This document shows positions 1-6,351 of a stretch of 9,726 bases of DNA, one piece after another. The first letter of the stretch is position 1, and every line of letters starts with the position of its first letter. Under the pieces are notes generated by a model. The model saw only the letters and a program-made list of their open reading frames with translations. It was not told the DNA's origin and did no database searches. The stretch is from CAYVUI01 sp964454745. GTDB taxonomy: Bacteria; Planctomycetota; Phycisphaerae; Sedimentisphaerales; Anaerohalosphaeraceae. A program made the translations under genes and the position numbers. The stretch lies in contig CAYVUI010000140.1 in assembly GCA_964454745.1 (NCBI GenBank), positions 1 through 9,726 of the forward strand. Reading direction: 5' to 3'.

Positions 1-202
1 AACATACAGTCCATCCCTTGTCGCGCGAAAAGTTGATAGTTTTTCAGAGGGCTCTTTAATCTAACTCCAATTTATGGAGATACAAACAAAGACTGCTAAT
101 AGTATACATTTTCCATCCATTTGTGTAAAGCAAAAAGTCCAGGCCCATACGAACCGCCCGTCAGGCCCGGTAGCGATTATAACGGTTGTAACGGCCATTT
201 CA

Positions 203-1198
203 TTACGACACCCGTTCCACCTCGATCGAATGCCTGGCCAGCATCCGCATCAACGTGCGGTAGTTCATCCCCAGCACCCGCGCCGCCCGGGTCTTGACGC
301 CGCCGGTCAGTTTCAGCGCATTGGTAATCGCGACCCGCTCGGCCTGCTCGATCGTCACAATATCCTCGATCCCCATCGTACCTGACGCCGCGGTTTGTCC
401 GCCAAACACCGTCTCCGGCAGGGCGGCCATGTCGATCACCTCCCCGTCCGACATCACGTAGCCCTGCTCGATCACATTGGCCAGCTCGCGCACATTGCCC
501 GGCCACGCGTAGCTGCACAAAAGCTCCCGCGTCCGCGCCGAAAGCCGCTTGGGCTCTTCCCCGTAAAATTCCGCCTGCCGACGCACGAAAAACTCCGCCA
601 GCCCCAAAATATCCTCACGCCGCTCGCTCAGACGCGGCAGATGCAGCCCCAGCGTACTGATCCGAAAATACAGATCCGCCCGGAACTTGCCCTGCCGGAC
701 CATCTCCTTGAGGTCCCGGTTCGTCGCGCAGACCAGCCGCACATCCACCGGCACCGAACGGTTCGAGCCCACCGGGATTACCCGCCGTTCCTGGAGAACC
801 CGCAAAAGCTTCGCCTGGAACGCCAGGTCCAGCTCCCCGATCTCATCGAGCAGGATCGTTCCCCCGTTGGCCGTGCGGAAAAAGCCCACACTCTCGTAGG
901 TCGCACCCGTAAACGCCCCCTTGACATGCCCGAACAACTGGCTCTCAAAAAGCTGCCCGTGCAGCAGCGTGCAGTCCACCGGAACAAACGGCCCCTCCCT
1001 GCGTTCGCTCTGCTGGTGGATCATTCGCGAGACCACTTCCTTGCCCGTACCCGTCTCACCGGTGATCAGCACCGAGGATTTCCGCGGCGCAATCCGGCTC
1101 ACCTGCCGCAGCACCCCCTGGTACGCGCCCGACCGGCCGATGTAAAAATCAGCACCCATATTCTGATCCGCACGCGCGGATACAGCGTCACTCTTCAT
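203..1198 (-). CDS. Sigma-54 activator ATPase without receiver domain (NtrC/PspF type)
   Basis: Bacterial enhancer-binding protein that uses ATP to open promoter complexes of sigma-54 RNA polymerase. The AAA+ domain fills roughly residues 18-245 of 331: Walker A GETGTGKE (47-54), the sigma-54 contact loop GAFTGA (94-99), Walker B TILLDEIGEL (114-123), the FRADLYFRI arginine-finger region (172-180) and WPGNVREL (232-239). A Fis-type helix-turn-helix occupies about 283-325. Only some 20 residues precede the ATPase, so no receiver, GAF or PAS domain is present; the layout is like PspF, whose activity is set by a partner protein. I chose ATG at 1198 because GGGGGAG lies 9 bases upstream; an in-frame TTG at 1237 would add 13 residues but has only a weak ribosome site. 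It is the last gene of the minus-strand array that includes five PEP-CTERM genes. PEP-CTERM systems elsewhere use a sigma-54 regulator (PrsR), but that one carries a receiver. The family call is firm; the targets are unknown. Confidence 0.93.
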   Translation of the reverse strand: MKSDAVSARADQNMGADFYIGRSGAYQGVLRQVSRIAPRKSSVLITGETGTGKEVVSRMIHQQSERREGPFVPVDCTLLHGQLFESQLFGHVKGAFTGATYESVGFFRTANGGTILLDEIGELDLAFQAKLLRVLQERRVIPVGSNRSVPVDVRLVCATNRDLKEMVRQGKFRADLYFRISTLGLHLPRLSERREDILGLAEFFVRRQAEFYGEEPKRLSARTRELLCSYAWPGNVRELANVIEQGYVMSDGEVIDMAALPETVFGGQTAASGTMGIEDIVTIEQAERVAITNALKLTGGVKTRAARVLGMNYRTLMRMLARHSIEVERVS

Positions 1199-1624
1199 TT
1201 CCACTCTCTCCCCCAGCCGATTCGCGCCAAAACGCAAACCGCCTGATCACTGACTCATTTTCCGACTGACTGATTCAATTCCGTTTGATCAGGATTCCAA
1301 AAGAATCCCCGGCCTCCTGTTCGCGCATTTCCAGCAATGCGCAAGAGGCTCCTTCCTGTAATACCGTGGGAATACACTTCGATCTGACAAGTCCTCCCCG
1401 CCAGAAAACGGCACTTCCCTCTCTCCAATTCTTTTATGCCCTGAGCCTGAACCCGGGGCATTCTCACTTCATTACCTTCTCCAGAACAATAAAGTTCATA
1501 TTGTATCCATTTTACTGCGCATCGCGCAGGTCTACACACACAACTGATAATCACTGTTCGGAAATGGACTACACTCAATCTCCCTGTTCGCGATAAACAT
1601 TAAACAAAAAATGTTATCGGACCT

Positions 1625-1652
1625 ATTATCGGGTATATGAAATAGGGTTCAA
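1625..1652 (-). promoter_or_regulatory. Possible sigma-70-type promoter for the activator gene
   Basis: On the minus strand TTGAAC (1652-1647) and GATAAT (1630-1625) are separated by 16 bases, in AT-rich DNA, about 420 bases before the activator start codon. The -10 matches 5 of 6 and the -35 matches 4 of 6. A hairpin (1619-1591) would begin right at the predicted transcript start near 1618. This is a weak match that could be chance. Confidence 0.25.
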
Positions 1653-1847
1653 TGGTAAATCTCAAAAATGGCTCAAATTGAGTAGAAATACCTACTTCTT
1701 CCGGACCCAAACCCCCGGAATATGAGAAAAATTCATACAATCCGTTCAGGTTTAAAAATGCAGATAATCCATAAAATCATTACAATTGTTACAGATTAAC
1801 AATTTCGGGTTCGTATTCTCCTGCCGGCATCCTGACCGGATCAGCGC

Positions 1848-1892
1848 AAAAAACAGGGGCCGCTGCAATCAACCAGTGAATGCACCAGCCCC
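1848..1892 (-). terminator. Rho-independent terminator of the small PEP-CTERM gene (twin 1)
   Basis: On the minus strand the arms GGGGCTGGTGCA (1892-1881) and TGCAGCGGCCCC (1867-1856) pair at 10 of 12 positions around a 13-base loop, TTCACTGGTTGAT, followed by TGTTTTTTG. It begins 32 bases after the stop codon of the gene ending at 1925. A second hairpin at 2520-2556 has exactly the same loop. Confidence 0.8.
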
Positions 1893-1924
1893 GTGAAATC
1901 TATCTGTATAGCTTTCAGTTGCCT

Positions 1925-2473
1925 TTAGGCACTTTTTCTTTTACGCAACAACAGCCCGCCGAGGCCAATCAGGCCAAGAGTCGCCGGCTCTGGAACCGTG
2001 ATATAAATATTGTCCAGGGGGGCAAATGCCATGCCTGGTTGGTCCTCCCAGTAAATACTGCGAATCCCGCTGCCCGAGAGAGTAATCGGTCCGGCCGGCT
2101 GGCCAAGAGAAGTATCGGCCTGGTAGAACGAATCGACCACAAATCCATTGATGTCTTTGGCCTGGACTAAGATGCTTCCATCATTTCCGCCATAGATGAA
2201 GGTGGCTGATGCAATGTCAAAATCAAAAAATAATTCAGCGGTAACGGTTCTGTCGATATCAAACACATCTCCGAAGGCTCCGGCCGCGTTGAATTCCTCG
2301 TCAGTGGCTCGATCTCTGATCTCACCGCTGAATGTAATCGTGCCCAAACCTGTCACAAGCGGCTGTGTGCCCAGCAGGCTTCCGGTGGCGGGCGTATCTG
2401 CGTCGAGAGTAAAGGAAGCCCATGCCCCATGAACGACAGCCAAAATCACAAAAATACTAAATACCGTTCTCAT
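1925..2473 (-). CDS. Small secreted PEP-CTERM protein
   Basis: Exported protein of 182 residues expected to be held at the cell envelope through its C-terminal sorting signal. Residues 1-19 form a signal peptide with cleavage near AWA-S. Residues 20-159 are a predicted all-beta, Gly/Asp/Thr-rich region of unknown function; the stretch ending IYWEDQPGMAFAPLDNIYI resembles the last strands of jelly-roll modules common in PEP-CTERM proteins. The tail begins VPEPATLGL at 160 and ends with a hydrophobic run and RKRKSA. The start is ATG with AAAGGAA 8 bases upstream. The gene is a single transcription-unit-sized cassette with a hairpin terminator on each side, at 2520-2556 before it and 1856-1892 after it. 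No enzymatic motif is visible. The PEP-CTERM call is firm; the biological role is unknown. Confidence 0.9.
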   Translation of the reverse strand: MRTVFSIFVILAVVHGAWASFTLDADTPATGSLLGTQPLVTGLGTITFSGEIRDRATDEEFNAAGAFGDVFDIDRTVTAELFFDFDIASATFIYGGNDGSILVQAKDINGFVVDSFYQADTSLGQPAGPITLSGSGIRSIYWEDQPGMAFAPLDNIYITVPEPATLGLIGLGGLLLRKRKSA

Positions 2474-2510
2474 AACTCATTTCCTTTCTAAAAAGTAGAT
2501 TCAGGTTCCT

Positions 2511-2556
2511 CAAAAAGTAGGGGCCGGTAAAATCAACCAGTGAATTTGCCGACCCC
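2511..2556 (-). terminator. Rho-independent terminator upstream of the small PEP-CTERM gene (twin 2)
   Basis: On the minus strand GGGGTCGGCAAA (2556-2545) pairs with TTTACCGGCCCC (2531-2520) at 11 of 12 positions, counting one G-T pair, around the loop TTCACTGGTTGAT, then TACTTTTTG follows. It sits 33 bases after the stop of the small open frame ending at 2590 and 46 bases before the next start codon, so it could end transcription from upstream or act as a leader attenuator. Confidence 0.75.
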
Positions 2557-2589
2557 ATGAGAACGAATAAGAAAGGGCTATTGGTCAGT

Positions 2590-2784
2590 TTAACTTGTTT
2601 TGTCCAAAGCAAACGATCCTTCCATCCGCCAGACGGAACTGCAGCGGATGCGATCTTTCTGCTCGTGGGAATTCAGAACCGGGAAAGCGGACTGACCCAT
2701 AGACCCGGCGTGTTTATAACGCCTGTTTTCCGTTCTCATTATTGCAATCATTATCCCGGTGATGAGAAATACAAATACGTTCAT
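2590..2784 (-). CDS. Possible small membrane peptide
   Basis: An open frame of 64 codons. The start ATG at 2784 (a second ATG lies at 2790) follows a near-perfect ribosome site, AAGGAGGG, 8 bases upstream. Residues 1-16 (MNVFVFLITGIMIAIM) are hydrophobic and are followed by RTENRRYKH, as in a signal peptide or a single membrane segment with positive charges inside. The rest does not look like a known domain and has irregular composition. It lies between the hairpin after the VWA gene and the terminator at 2511-2556. It could be a real peptide, or the 5' remnant of a decayed exported-protein gene. Only the ribosome site and the N-terminus support it. Confidence 0.3.
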   Translation of the reverse strand: MNVFVFLITGIMIAIMRTENRRYKHAGSMGQSAFPVLNSHEQKDRIRCSSVWRMEGSFALDKTS

Positions 2785-2804
2785 GTCCATTTCCCTCCTT
2801 GCTG

Positions 2805-2842
2805 AAAACGGGCCGGCCGGTCACCCGTTTGCAACCGGCCGG
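2805..2842 (-). terminator. Hairpin after the VWA PEP-CTERM gene, likely weak terminator
   Basis: A perfect 9-base-pair stem, ACCGGCCGG against CCGGCCGGT (2842-2834 with 2821-2813), encloses a 12-base loop starting 18 bases after the stop codon at 2861. On the minus strand it is followed by CCCGTTTTC, a short T run, so termination may be incomplete. A strong ribosome site for the next small frame comes right after it. Confidence 0.55.
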
Positions 2843-2860
2843 GGTCCGAGTACAAATCAA

Positions 2861-3850
2861 TTACTTCCTGCGGCGAATCAAAAGTCCGCCCAGTCCAAGA
2901 ATCGCCATCGTCATCGGCTCAGGAACACCGATCAGGTTCAACTGGGCCGTTACACTGTCGCCGTTGGTGCAGAAGGCCTCAACAGTGAACAGGTTGTCAC
3001 CCAGCAGGATTTCATAATCCGGCACTGAGAAGTGTCCCAAACCATTGTTGATCGGGTAGTCATCACCCAGCAGAAATTCACCGTCTTTGTTTTTCACGGT
3101 TACGACGATTTTTTCCAGGCCTACGATGTTGCCTTCGCTGCCGTCAAACAGCCCCAGCAGGTCATCGATATCCGATACATTCGTGTACACGCCGCCGCCT
3201 GCGTTGGCAATCTGCTGCATCAGCAGTGGATCCGGATCGGGGTCCGGGACCTGTACCGCATGAGTCGTGACGCCGTACATATTCAGCCCGGTCTGTGCCG
3301 CCAGAACTGCGTTGGGGACACTAAAGGTCGTACGACCCTCGGAAATCAATACCTGTACCTGGTTGCGGCCCGCAATGTGACGAAGCGGATCATCCACGGT
3401 CTGTGCCCCTTCAATTACGCCCGCCCCGATGTTCGTGAAGTCTTCCGCCGTCAGTGAGTTGATCGCGTCAATGACTTCCTGCTTGTTGGGGTTGAGGGGG
3501 GTCAGAACCTTGACGGTTTCCGCCGTCGTGTCAAAAGCGACCACGGCCACCTGCGTGTTGTCGAACGGCAAACCTTCGATCATGCCGATTGCCGCTTCCT
3601 TGGTCTTTTGCAGCTTAACGCCGGCCATACTGCTCGACGCGTCGATCACAAAACCAAGGTCCAGCCCTTCTTCCGTGAAGGTCATGTCATAACAGTTTGC
3701 ATTTCCAATCGGTGTGGCATATTTAGGGCCAGTTGAAAGGTCATACACCGTGTTGTTCGGCGGCGCAATCCACGATGCCGCCGGTCCCGCTACTACCTGT
3801 GCCGCCAATACAGCACATACCAATACTGCTCCAATCGTTCCCTTTCTCAT
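2861..3850 (-). CDS. Secreted VWA-domain PEP-CTERM protein
   Basis: Envelope protein of 329 residues, probably for metal-dependent protein or surface binding. Residues 1-21 are a signal peptide ending VVA. A von Willebrand factor A domain runs from about 62 to 245: MIDAS motif D70-A-S72-S-S74, then T139 in FTNIGAG as the likely third ligand. At the site that usually reads TDG the protein has S-E171-G, so Glu replaces the usual Asp. A beta module follows (about 250-308), and the tail starts VPEPMTMAIL at 309 and ends IRRRK. The start is ATG at 3850 with AAGGAAAG about 7 bases upstream; an ATG at 3880 would add ten residues that sit poorly before a signal peptide. The 36 bases at 3855-3890 just upstream recur at 7260-7295. 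The domain assignments are secure; the ligand is unknown. Confidence 0.93.
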   Translation of the reverse strand: MRKGTIGAVLVCAVLAAQVVAGPAASWIAPPNNTVYDLSTGPKYATPIGNANCYDMTFTEEGLDLGFVIDASSSMAGVKLQKTKEAAIGMIEGLPFDNTQVAVVAFDTTAETVKVLTPLNPNKQEVIDAINSLTAEDFTNIGAGVIEGAQTVDDPLRHIAGRNQVQVLISEGRTTFSVPNAVLAAQTGLNMYGVTTHAVQVPDPDPDPLLMQQIANAGGGVYTNVSDIDDLLGLFDGSEGNIVGLEKIVVTVKNKDGEFLLGDDYPINNGLGHFSVPDYEILLGDNLFTVEAFCTNGDSVTAQLNLIGVPEPMTMAILGLGGLLIRRRK

Positions 3851-3854
3851 GATT

Positions 3855-3890
3855 CTTTCCTTTCCATTCTCAAATACCATTCCTATTCGC
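3855..3890 (-). repeat. 36-base repeat, copy in the VWA gene leader
   Basis: The minus-strand block begins GCGAATAGGAATGG and ends GGAAAGGAAAG, matching 33 of 36 bases with 7295-7260. In this copy it ends 4 bases before the ATG and supplies the ribosome site of the VWA gene. A hairpin (ATTGAGC-ACTC-GCTCAAT) lies just upstream at 3892-3909. Confidence 0.75.
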
Positions 3891-3989
3891 GATTGAGCAC
3901 TCGCTCAATAATCCACCAGGTAAAATGAGTCAAGAAAGAGATGCCGTCCCTGCCGCAGCTTATTCGGATGTCAAAAGAGCCCTTGCCTC

Positions 3990-4472
3990 TTAGTCGCTGC
4001 TCACGACCGATAAGAGATCCGAAATGTCCAGCGGTGAACAGAGCATGGACCACCGTCCCGCAGGCTTCGCACCGTTGGAGAGATCTCGAATATTAAGTTC
4101 AACTCCGGTCATACCGCCCAGGGAGCGGTTGCCAAGCCAGGAAGTCTCCGCGCCCGGTTGGGGTAAACCGCCGCGAAGAAGGCTGTCCATTCCAGCACCT
4201 GTTTCTACTCGTTGTTTGCCAAAGATCAGTCCGCTTCCCATGTGAGCCGCCAGAACCTGCGACGCACGCGGCTGCAGACAACTCGCCGGCCCGGAAAACT
4301 CCACCACGCAGATGCGGCTCTTCGATATCGTCGAAGAAGCCTCCCGCGAGGCGTTTTTCACAGCGCCCGGCAAAGATATGCCCTCTACCTTCAGGTTGAT
4401 CAACCCGGCAAAAGAACATTCAGCAACAACGAACAGAAAAACAAAAATCGTTATAAGTGTCCTGACGTTCAT
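3990..4472 (-). CDS. Small exported protein without sorting signal, unknown function
   Basis: A 160-residue frame with a clear signal peptide (residues 1-22, hydrophobic core TLITIFVFLFVVA, cleavage near SFA-G). I recognise no domain in the mature part. It has no PEP-CTERM tail, LPXTG or lipobox (VAEC fails the usual pattern), so it should be released or held by another protein. The start is ATG with AAGGA 6 bases upstream. A small palindrome, TGAATC-5-GATTCA, lies 34-50 bases upstream. It sits between two PEP-CTERM genes, 204 bases after one and 139 before the other. Its codon use looks ordinary and no VPEP sequence lies in another frame after the stop, so it is not an obvious frameshifted relative of its neighbours. 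Confidence 0.7.
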   Translation of the reverse strand: MNVRTLITIFVFLFVVAECSFAGLINLKVEGISLPGAVKNASREASSTISKSRICVVEFSGPASCLQPRASQVLAAHMGSGLIFGKQRVETGAGMDSLLRGGLPQPGAETSWLGNRSLGGMTGVELNIRDLSNGAKPAGRWSMLCSPLDISDLLSVVSSD

Positions 4473-4505
4473 GACCAGTCCTTATAAAATAATTTCCTGT
4501 TCCAC

Positions 4506-4522
4506 TGAATCTTACCGATTCA
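4506..4522. promoter_or_regulatory. Short palindrome upstream of the exported-protein gene
   Basis: TGAATC-TTACC-GATTCA is a perfect 6-base inverted repeat 34-50 bases before the start codon at 4472. Its position suits an operator, but a repeat this short can occur by chance. Confidence 0.2.
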
Positions 4523-4578
4523 TTGAACACAAAAACCCGCTATTCACTTATCCTTTTCGAGAGCGAAGAATTCTGCAT

Positions 4579-4645
4579 CTTCGGGGCTCCTTCAAAACCC
4601 CGAAGACACATGCAAATTCACTTGTCACTTGCGGCCCAGGCCGCA
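4579..4645 (-). other. Two hairpins after the first paralogue gene
   Basis: TGCGGC-CCAG-GCCGCA (4630-4645) begins 31 bases after the stop at 4677, and CTTCGGGG-11-CCCCGAAG (4579-4605) follows. Both stems are perfect. Neither has a T tract on the minus strand, so they may protect the transcript's 3' end or act as weak terminators. Confidence 0.4.
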
Positions 4646-4676
4646 TATCCAAAACCTATTCCTGAGGCTTTATTTC

Positions 4677-5327
4677 TTATTTACGGGGAAACCCGCGCAG
4701 AACACCCAGGCCCATCAGCATCAGTCCGAGACTGACCGGTTCGGGAACCGTCGCCGACGAATCGAACGAAGCGGTTGCCGTAAAACCGTCCTGTGTTTCC
4801 AGCTGGTTGACCAGGTTAAAACTGAATACCTCGTCAGAGATCGCGTTCTGGATCGCCGTGCCGGAGAAGACAACGTTATCCGAAGAGAAGAACGTATCCC
4901 CGCCGCTGATGCCGCCGATGCTCACAGACGCCGAATCAAACGTGATCATAAACAACGGGTCTGCGACCAGCGGATCTGCATTGTCCGCGAAGAACTTGAT
5001 CGCGCCGCCCGTGGTCGTGCCCACATAGGGGCTGACCGGAAGGCCCGTATAGGCCAGGTCATCCATTACAAAGAACACGTCCGTCAGTGTTTCTTTCACA
5101 GCGTTGTTTTCAAAAATCTGCAAATCCAGACCCGTCTTCGAATCATCCCAGCCGCCCGACAGCGTGCCGCTGCCGCCGGCATCGGTGACCAGCGTAAACA
5201 GCGGGTCATTCGAATTCGCTGAAGGATCTGCAAAACTTGCGATTGTTACACTTGCCAAACTTAAACTTGTCATCAGTATCAGGCCTACAAAACCTAACTT
5301 GAAAACTGTCGTCATCTTCATGATCAT
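4677..5327 (-). CDS. Secreted PEP-CTERM protein, paralogue of the next upstream gene
   Basis: A 216-residue envelope protein. The signal peptide covers about 1-25 (core FVGLILMTSLSLA). The mature part is a predicted beta sandwich of unknown function that aligns along its whole length with the protein at 5413-6054: shared blocks include GGW-DS--GLDL, DNADPL-DP and FSF-L-NQ----G-T-TASF-SSA. The tail begins VPEPVSLGLM at 194 but ends VLRGFPRK, less regular than its neighbours because a Gly-Phe-Pro breaks the basic cluster. GGAG lies 4 bases before ATG 5327 and 10 before an in-frame ATG at 5321, so the start could be either. Only 85 bases separate it from the paralogue, so the two may be co-transcribed. 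Confidence 0.9.
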   Translation of the reverse strand: MIMKMTTVFKLGFVGLILMTSLSLASVTIASFADPSANSNDPLFTLVTDAGGSGTLSGGWDDSKTGLDLQIFENNAVKETLTDVFFVMDDLAYTGLPVSPYVGTTTGGAIKFFADNADPLVADPLFMITFDSASVSIGGISGGDTFFSSDNVVFSGTAIQNAISDEVFSFNLVNQLETQDGFTATASFDSSATVPEPVSLGLMLMGLGVLRGFPRK

Positions 5328-5347
5328 CTAACTCCAACTAAATACTG

Positions 5348-5359
5348 GTTAGTACTAAC
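5348..5359. other. Perfect 12-base palindrome in the gap between paralogues
   Basis: GTTAGTACTAAC lies 21-32 bases before the start codon at 5327. It could be a protein-binding site; nothing else supports a role. Confidence 0.2.
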
Positions 5360-5405
5360 TCATGCATGCCGAACAACTCAGCACACCCTCTTCCGCTTCC
5401 GCGGC

Positions 5406-5425
5406 CAAACGCTTAGCTGCGTTTG
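5406..5425 (-). other. Hairpin with the stop codon in its loop
   Basis: CAAACGC and GCGTTTG form a perfect 7-base-pair stem around AGCTAA, so the last codons and TAA of the upstream paralogue lie inside the hairpin. There is no T tract after it. It may affect stability or coupling between the two paralogues. Confidence 0.35.
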
Positions 5426-6054
5426 CGACGCAACAACAAACTCCCGGCTCCCAAAAGAACCATACTCATCGGCTCCGGAACCAGCGAGACCTCCGCGGAA
5501 GACGTAAACGACGCAGTCGTCGTATAGCCGCCCTGGATTTGGGTCTGGTTCGCAAGACCGAAAGAAAACGCCTCGTTCTCGATCGTCAAAACGTTCGCCA
5601 GCGCCGTTCCGCTGATCACAACGTTATGACCGACCAGGAGGTCAACACCGTACACCGTAAACGGTGACAGGAAACCTGATGCGAATTCGATCTCGATAAC
5701 CGGGTCCACCAAAAGCGGATCCGCGTTATCTTCATAGAATGAGATTACGCCGCCCGAGGTAAAGTCCCCTGAAAGCGCATTGCCCGAATTGTCATAACTA
5801 ACGGTTGTCATTTCAAACCAGGCATCTGTAAAGACCTGATTTGTCAGCGGGATCACGAGGTCCAGGCCCTCCTGTGAGTCGGCCCATCCACCGTTGATCG
5901 TCCCTGCTGTGGTGTCCACCTCGAACAGGGGAACGGCCCCTAAAGGAGATGGATTCGCAAATGTGGCTACTGTGACCGGGGCCGCTAAGGCCTGCCCGCA
6001 CAGTACCAGTGATACCAATAATGCAATAATCGTACTTACCCTTTTCCTTGTCAT
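5413..6054 (-). CDS. Secreted PEP-CTERM protein, paralogue of the next downstream gene
   Basis: A 213-residue envelope protein. The signal peptide is at about 1-25 (core TIIALLVSLVLCGQALA-A). The mature region is a predicted beta-rich fold of unknown function, homologous throughout to the 4677-5327 product. The tail starts VPEPMSMVLL at 192 and ends LLRRKRS, a textbook sorting signal. I chose ATG at 6054 (MTRKR), with AAGGA 9 bases upstream; ATG at 6063 would add MEN but would sit right against that ribosome site. About 300 bases separate it from the gene before it, so it likely has its own promoter, though I found no good -35/-10 or sigma-54 match. Two similar genes side by side point to tandem duplication followed by divergence. 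Confidence 0.9.
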   Translation of the reverse strand: MTRKRVSTIIALLVSLVLCGQALAAPVTVATFANPSPLGAVPLFEVDTTAGTINGGWADSQEGLDLVIPLTNQVFTDAWFEMTTVSYDNSGNALSGDFTSGGVISFYEDNADPLLVDPVIEIEFASGFLSPFTVYGVDLLVGHNVVISGTALANVLTIENEAFSFGLANQTQIQGGYTTTASFTSSAEVSLVPEPMSMVLLGAGSLLLRRKRS

Positions 6055-6243
6055 GTTCTCCATCCTTAATTACTAAGTTACTAACAGAACAGTTAAAGGC
6101 CCGACTGCACAAATTCTCGGTGACGTCCCGCACTCGTACTGATCAGACCAAGTCGGTACACAATCTATAAACTCAACTCTCTCTATCCTTCTGATTCAAA
6201 ATCTGTTTTGCAAAAGAGCGTCTTACATTACATAAGCTGGGCA

Positions 6244-6330
6244 ATGCCCGTCCGTCTGACCCGGACAGGCATGGCCCTCGCAAATTTCGTCTGTGTGTTC
6301 GAGTCAAAGTTTTGCCTTGACCCGGACTCG
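6244..6330 (-). other. Two hairpins after the thioester-like PEP-CTERM gene
   Basis: ATGCCCGTCCG pairs with CGGACAGGCAT at 10 of 11 positions (6244-6272), and CGAGTC pairs with GACTCG (6300-6330), with a competing inner GTCAA/TTGAC pair. Both contain TGACCCGGAC. They lie 21-108 bases after the stop at 6352 and are the likely transcript end, but no T tract follows. Confidence 0.4.
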
Positions 6331-6351
6331 AACCACCTGAAAAACGAAACG

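Larger units (their letters stand above)
1199..1924. other. 726-base gap upstream of the activator gene, structured leader
   Basis: I see no convincing gene here. On the minus strand it should hold the leader of the activator gene. Hairpins, all visible in the sequence: 1591-1619 (CGATAAACAT against ATGTTATCG, one-base bulge), 1515-1529 (CTGCGC-ATC-GCGCAG, perfect), 1312-1349 (GCCTC and GCGCATT pairing with AATGCGC and GAGGC, twelve pairs) and 1292-1308 (GGATTC-5-GAATCC, perfect). CCTGATCA at 1242-1249 and TGATCAGG at 1286-1293 are a further perfect inverted pair just before the start codon. The part from 1600 to 1810 is AT-rich. The terminator of the neighbouring PEP-CTERM gene lies at 1848-1892 and is listed separately. 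Confidence 0.5.

Noticed and set aside
395..1246. Plus-strand open frame of 283 codons
   Set aside because: It lies antisense to the activator ATPase, is rich in Pro, His, Arg and Gln as expected from reverse reading of GC-rich coding DNA, and shows no domain.
1255..1467. Minus-strand frame of 70 codons with GTG start and GGAGAAGG upstream, between the array and the activator
   Set aside because: The ribosome site is fair, but the peptide is basic and featureless and the DNA is better explained as a hairpin-rich leader. Left as unsupported.
1856..2556. Integron-type recombination sites flanking the small PEP-CTERM gene
   Set aside because: Same-orientation hairpins around a single gene suggested a cassette, but the GTTRRRY/RYYYAAC core sites are absent at the stem ends and T tracts fit terminators better.
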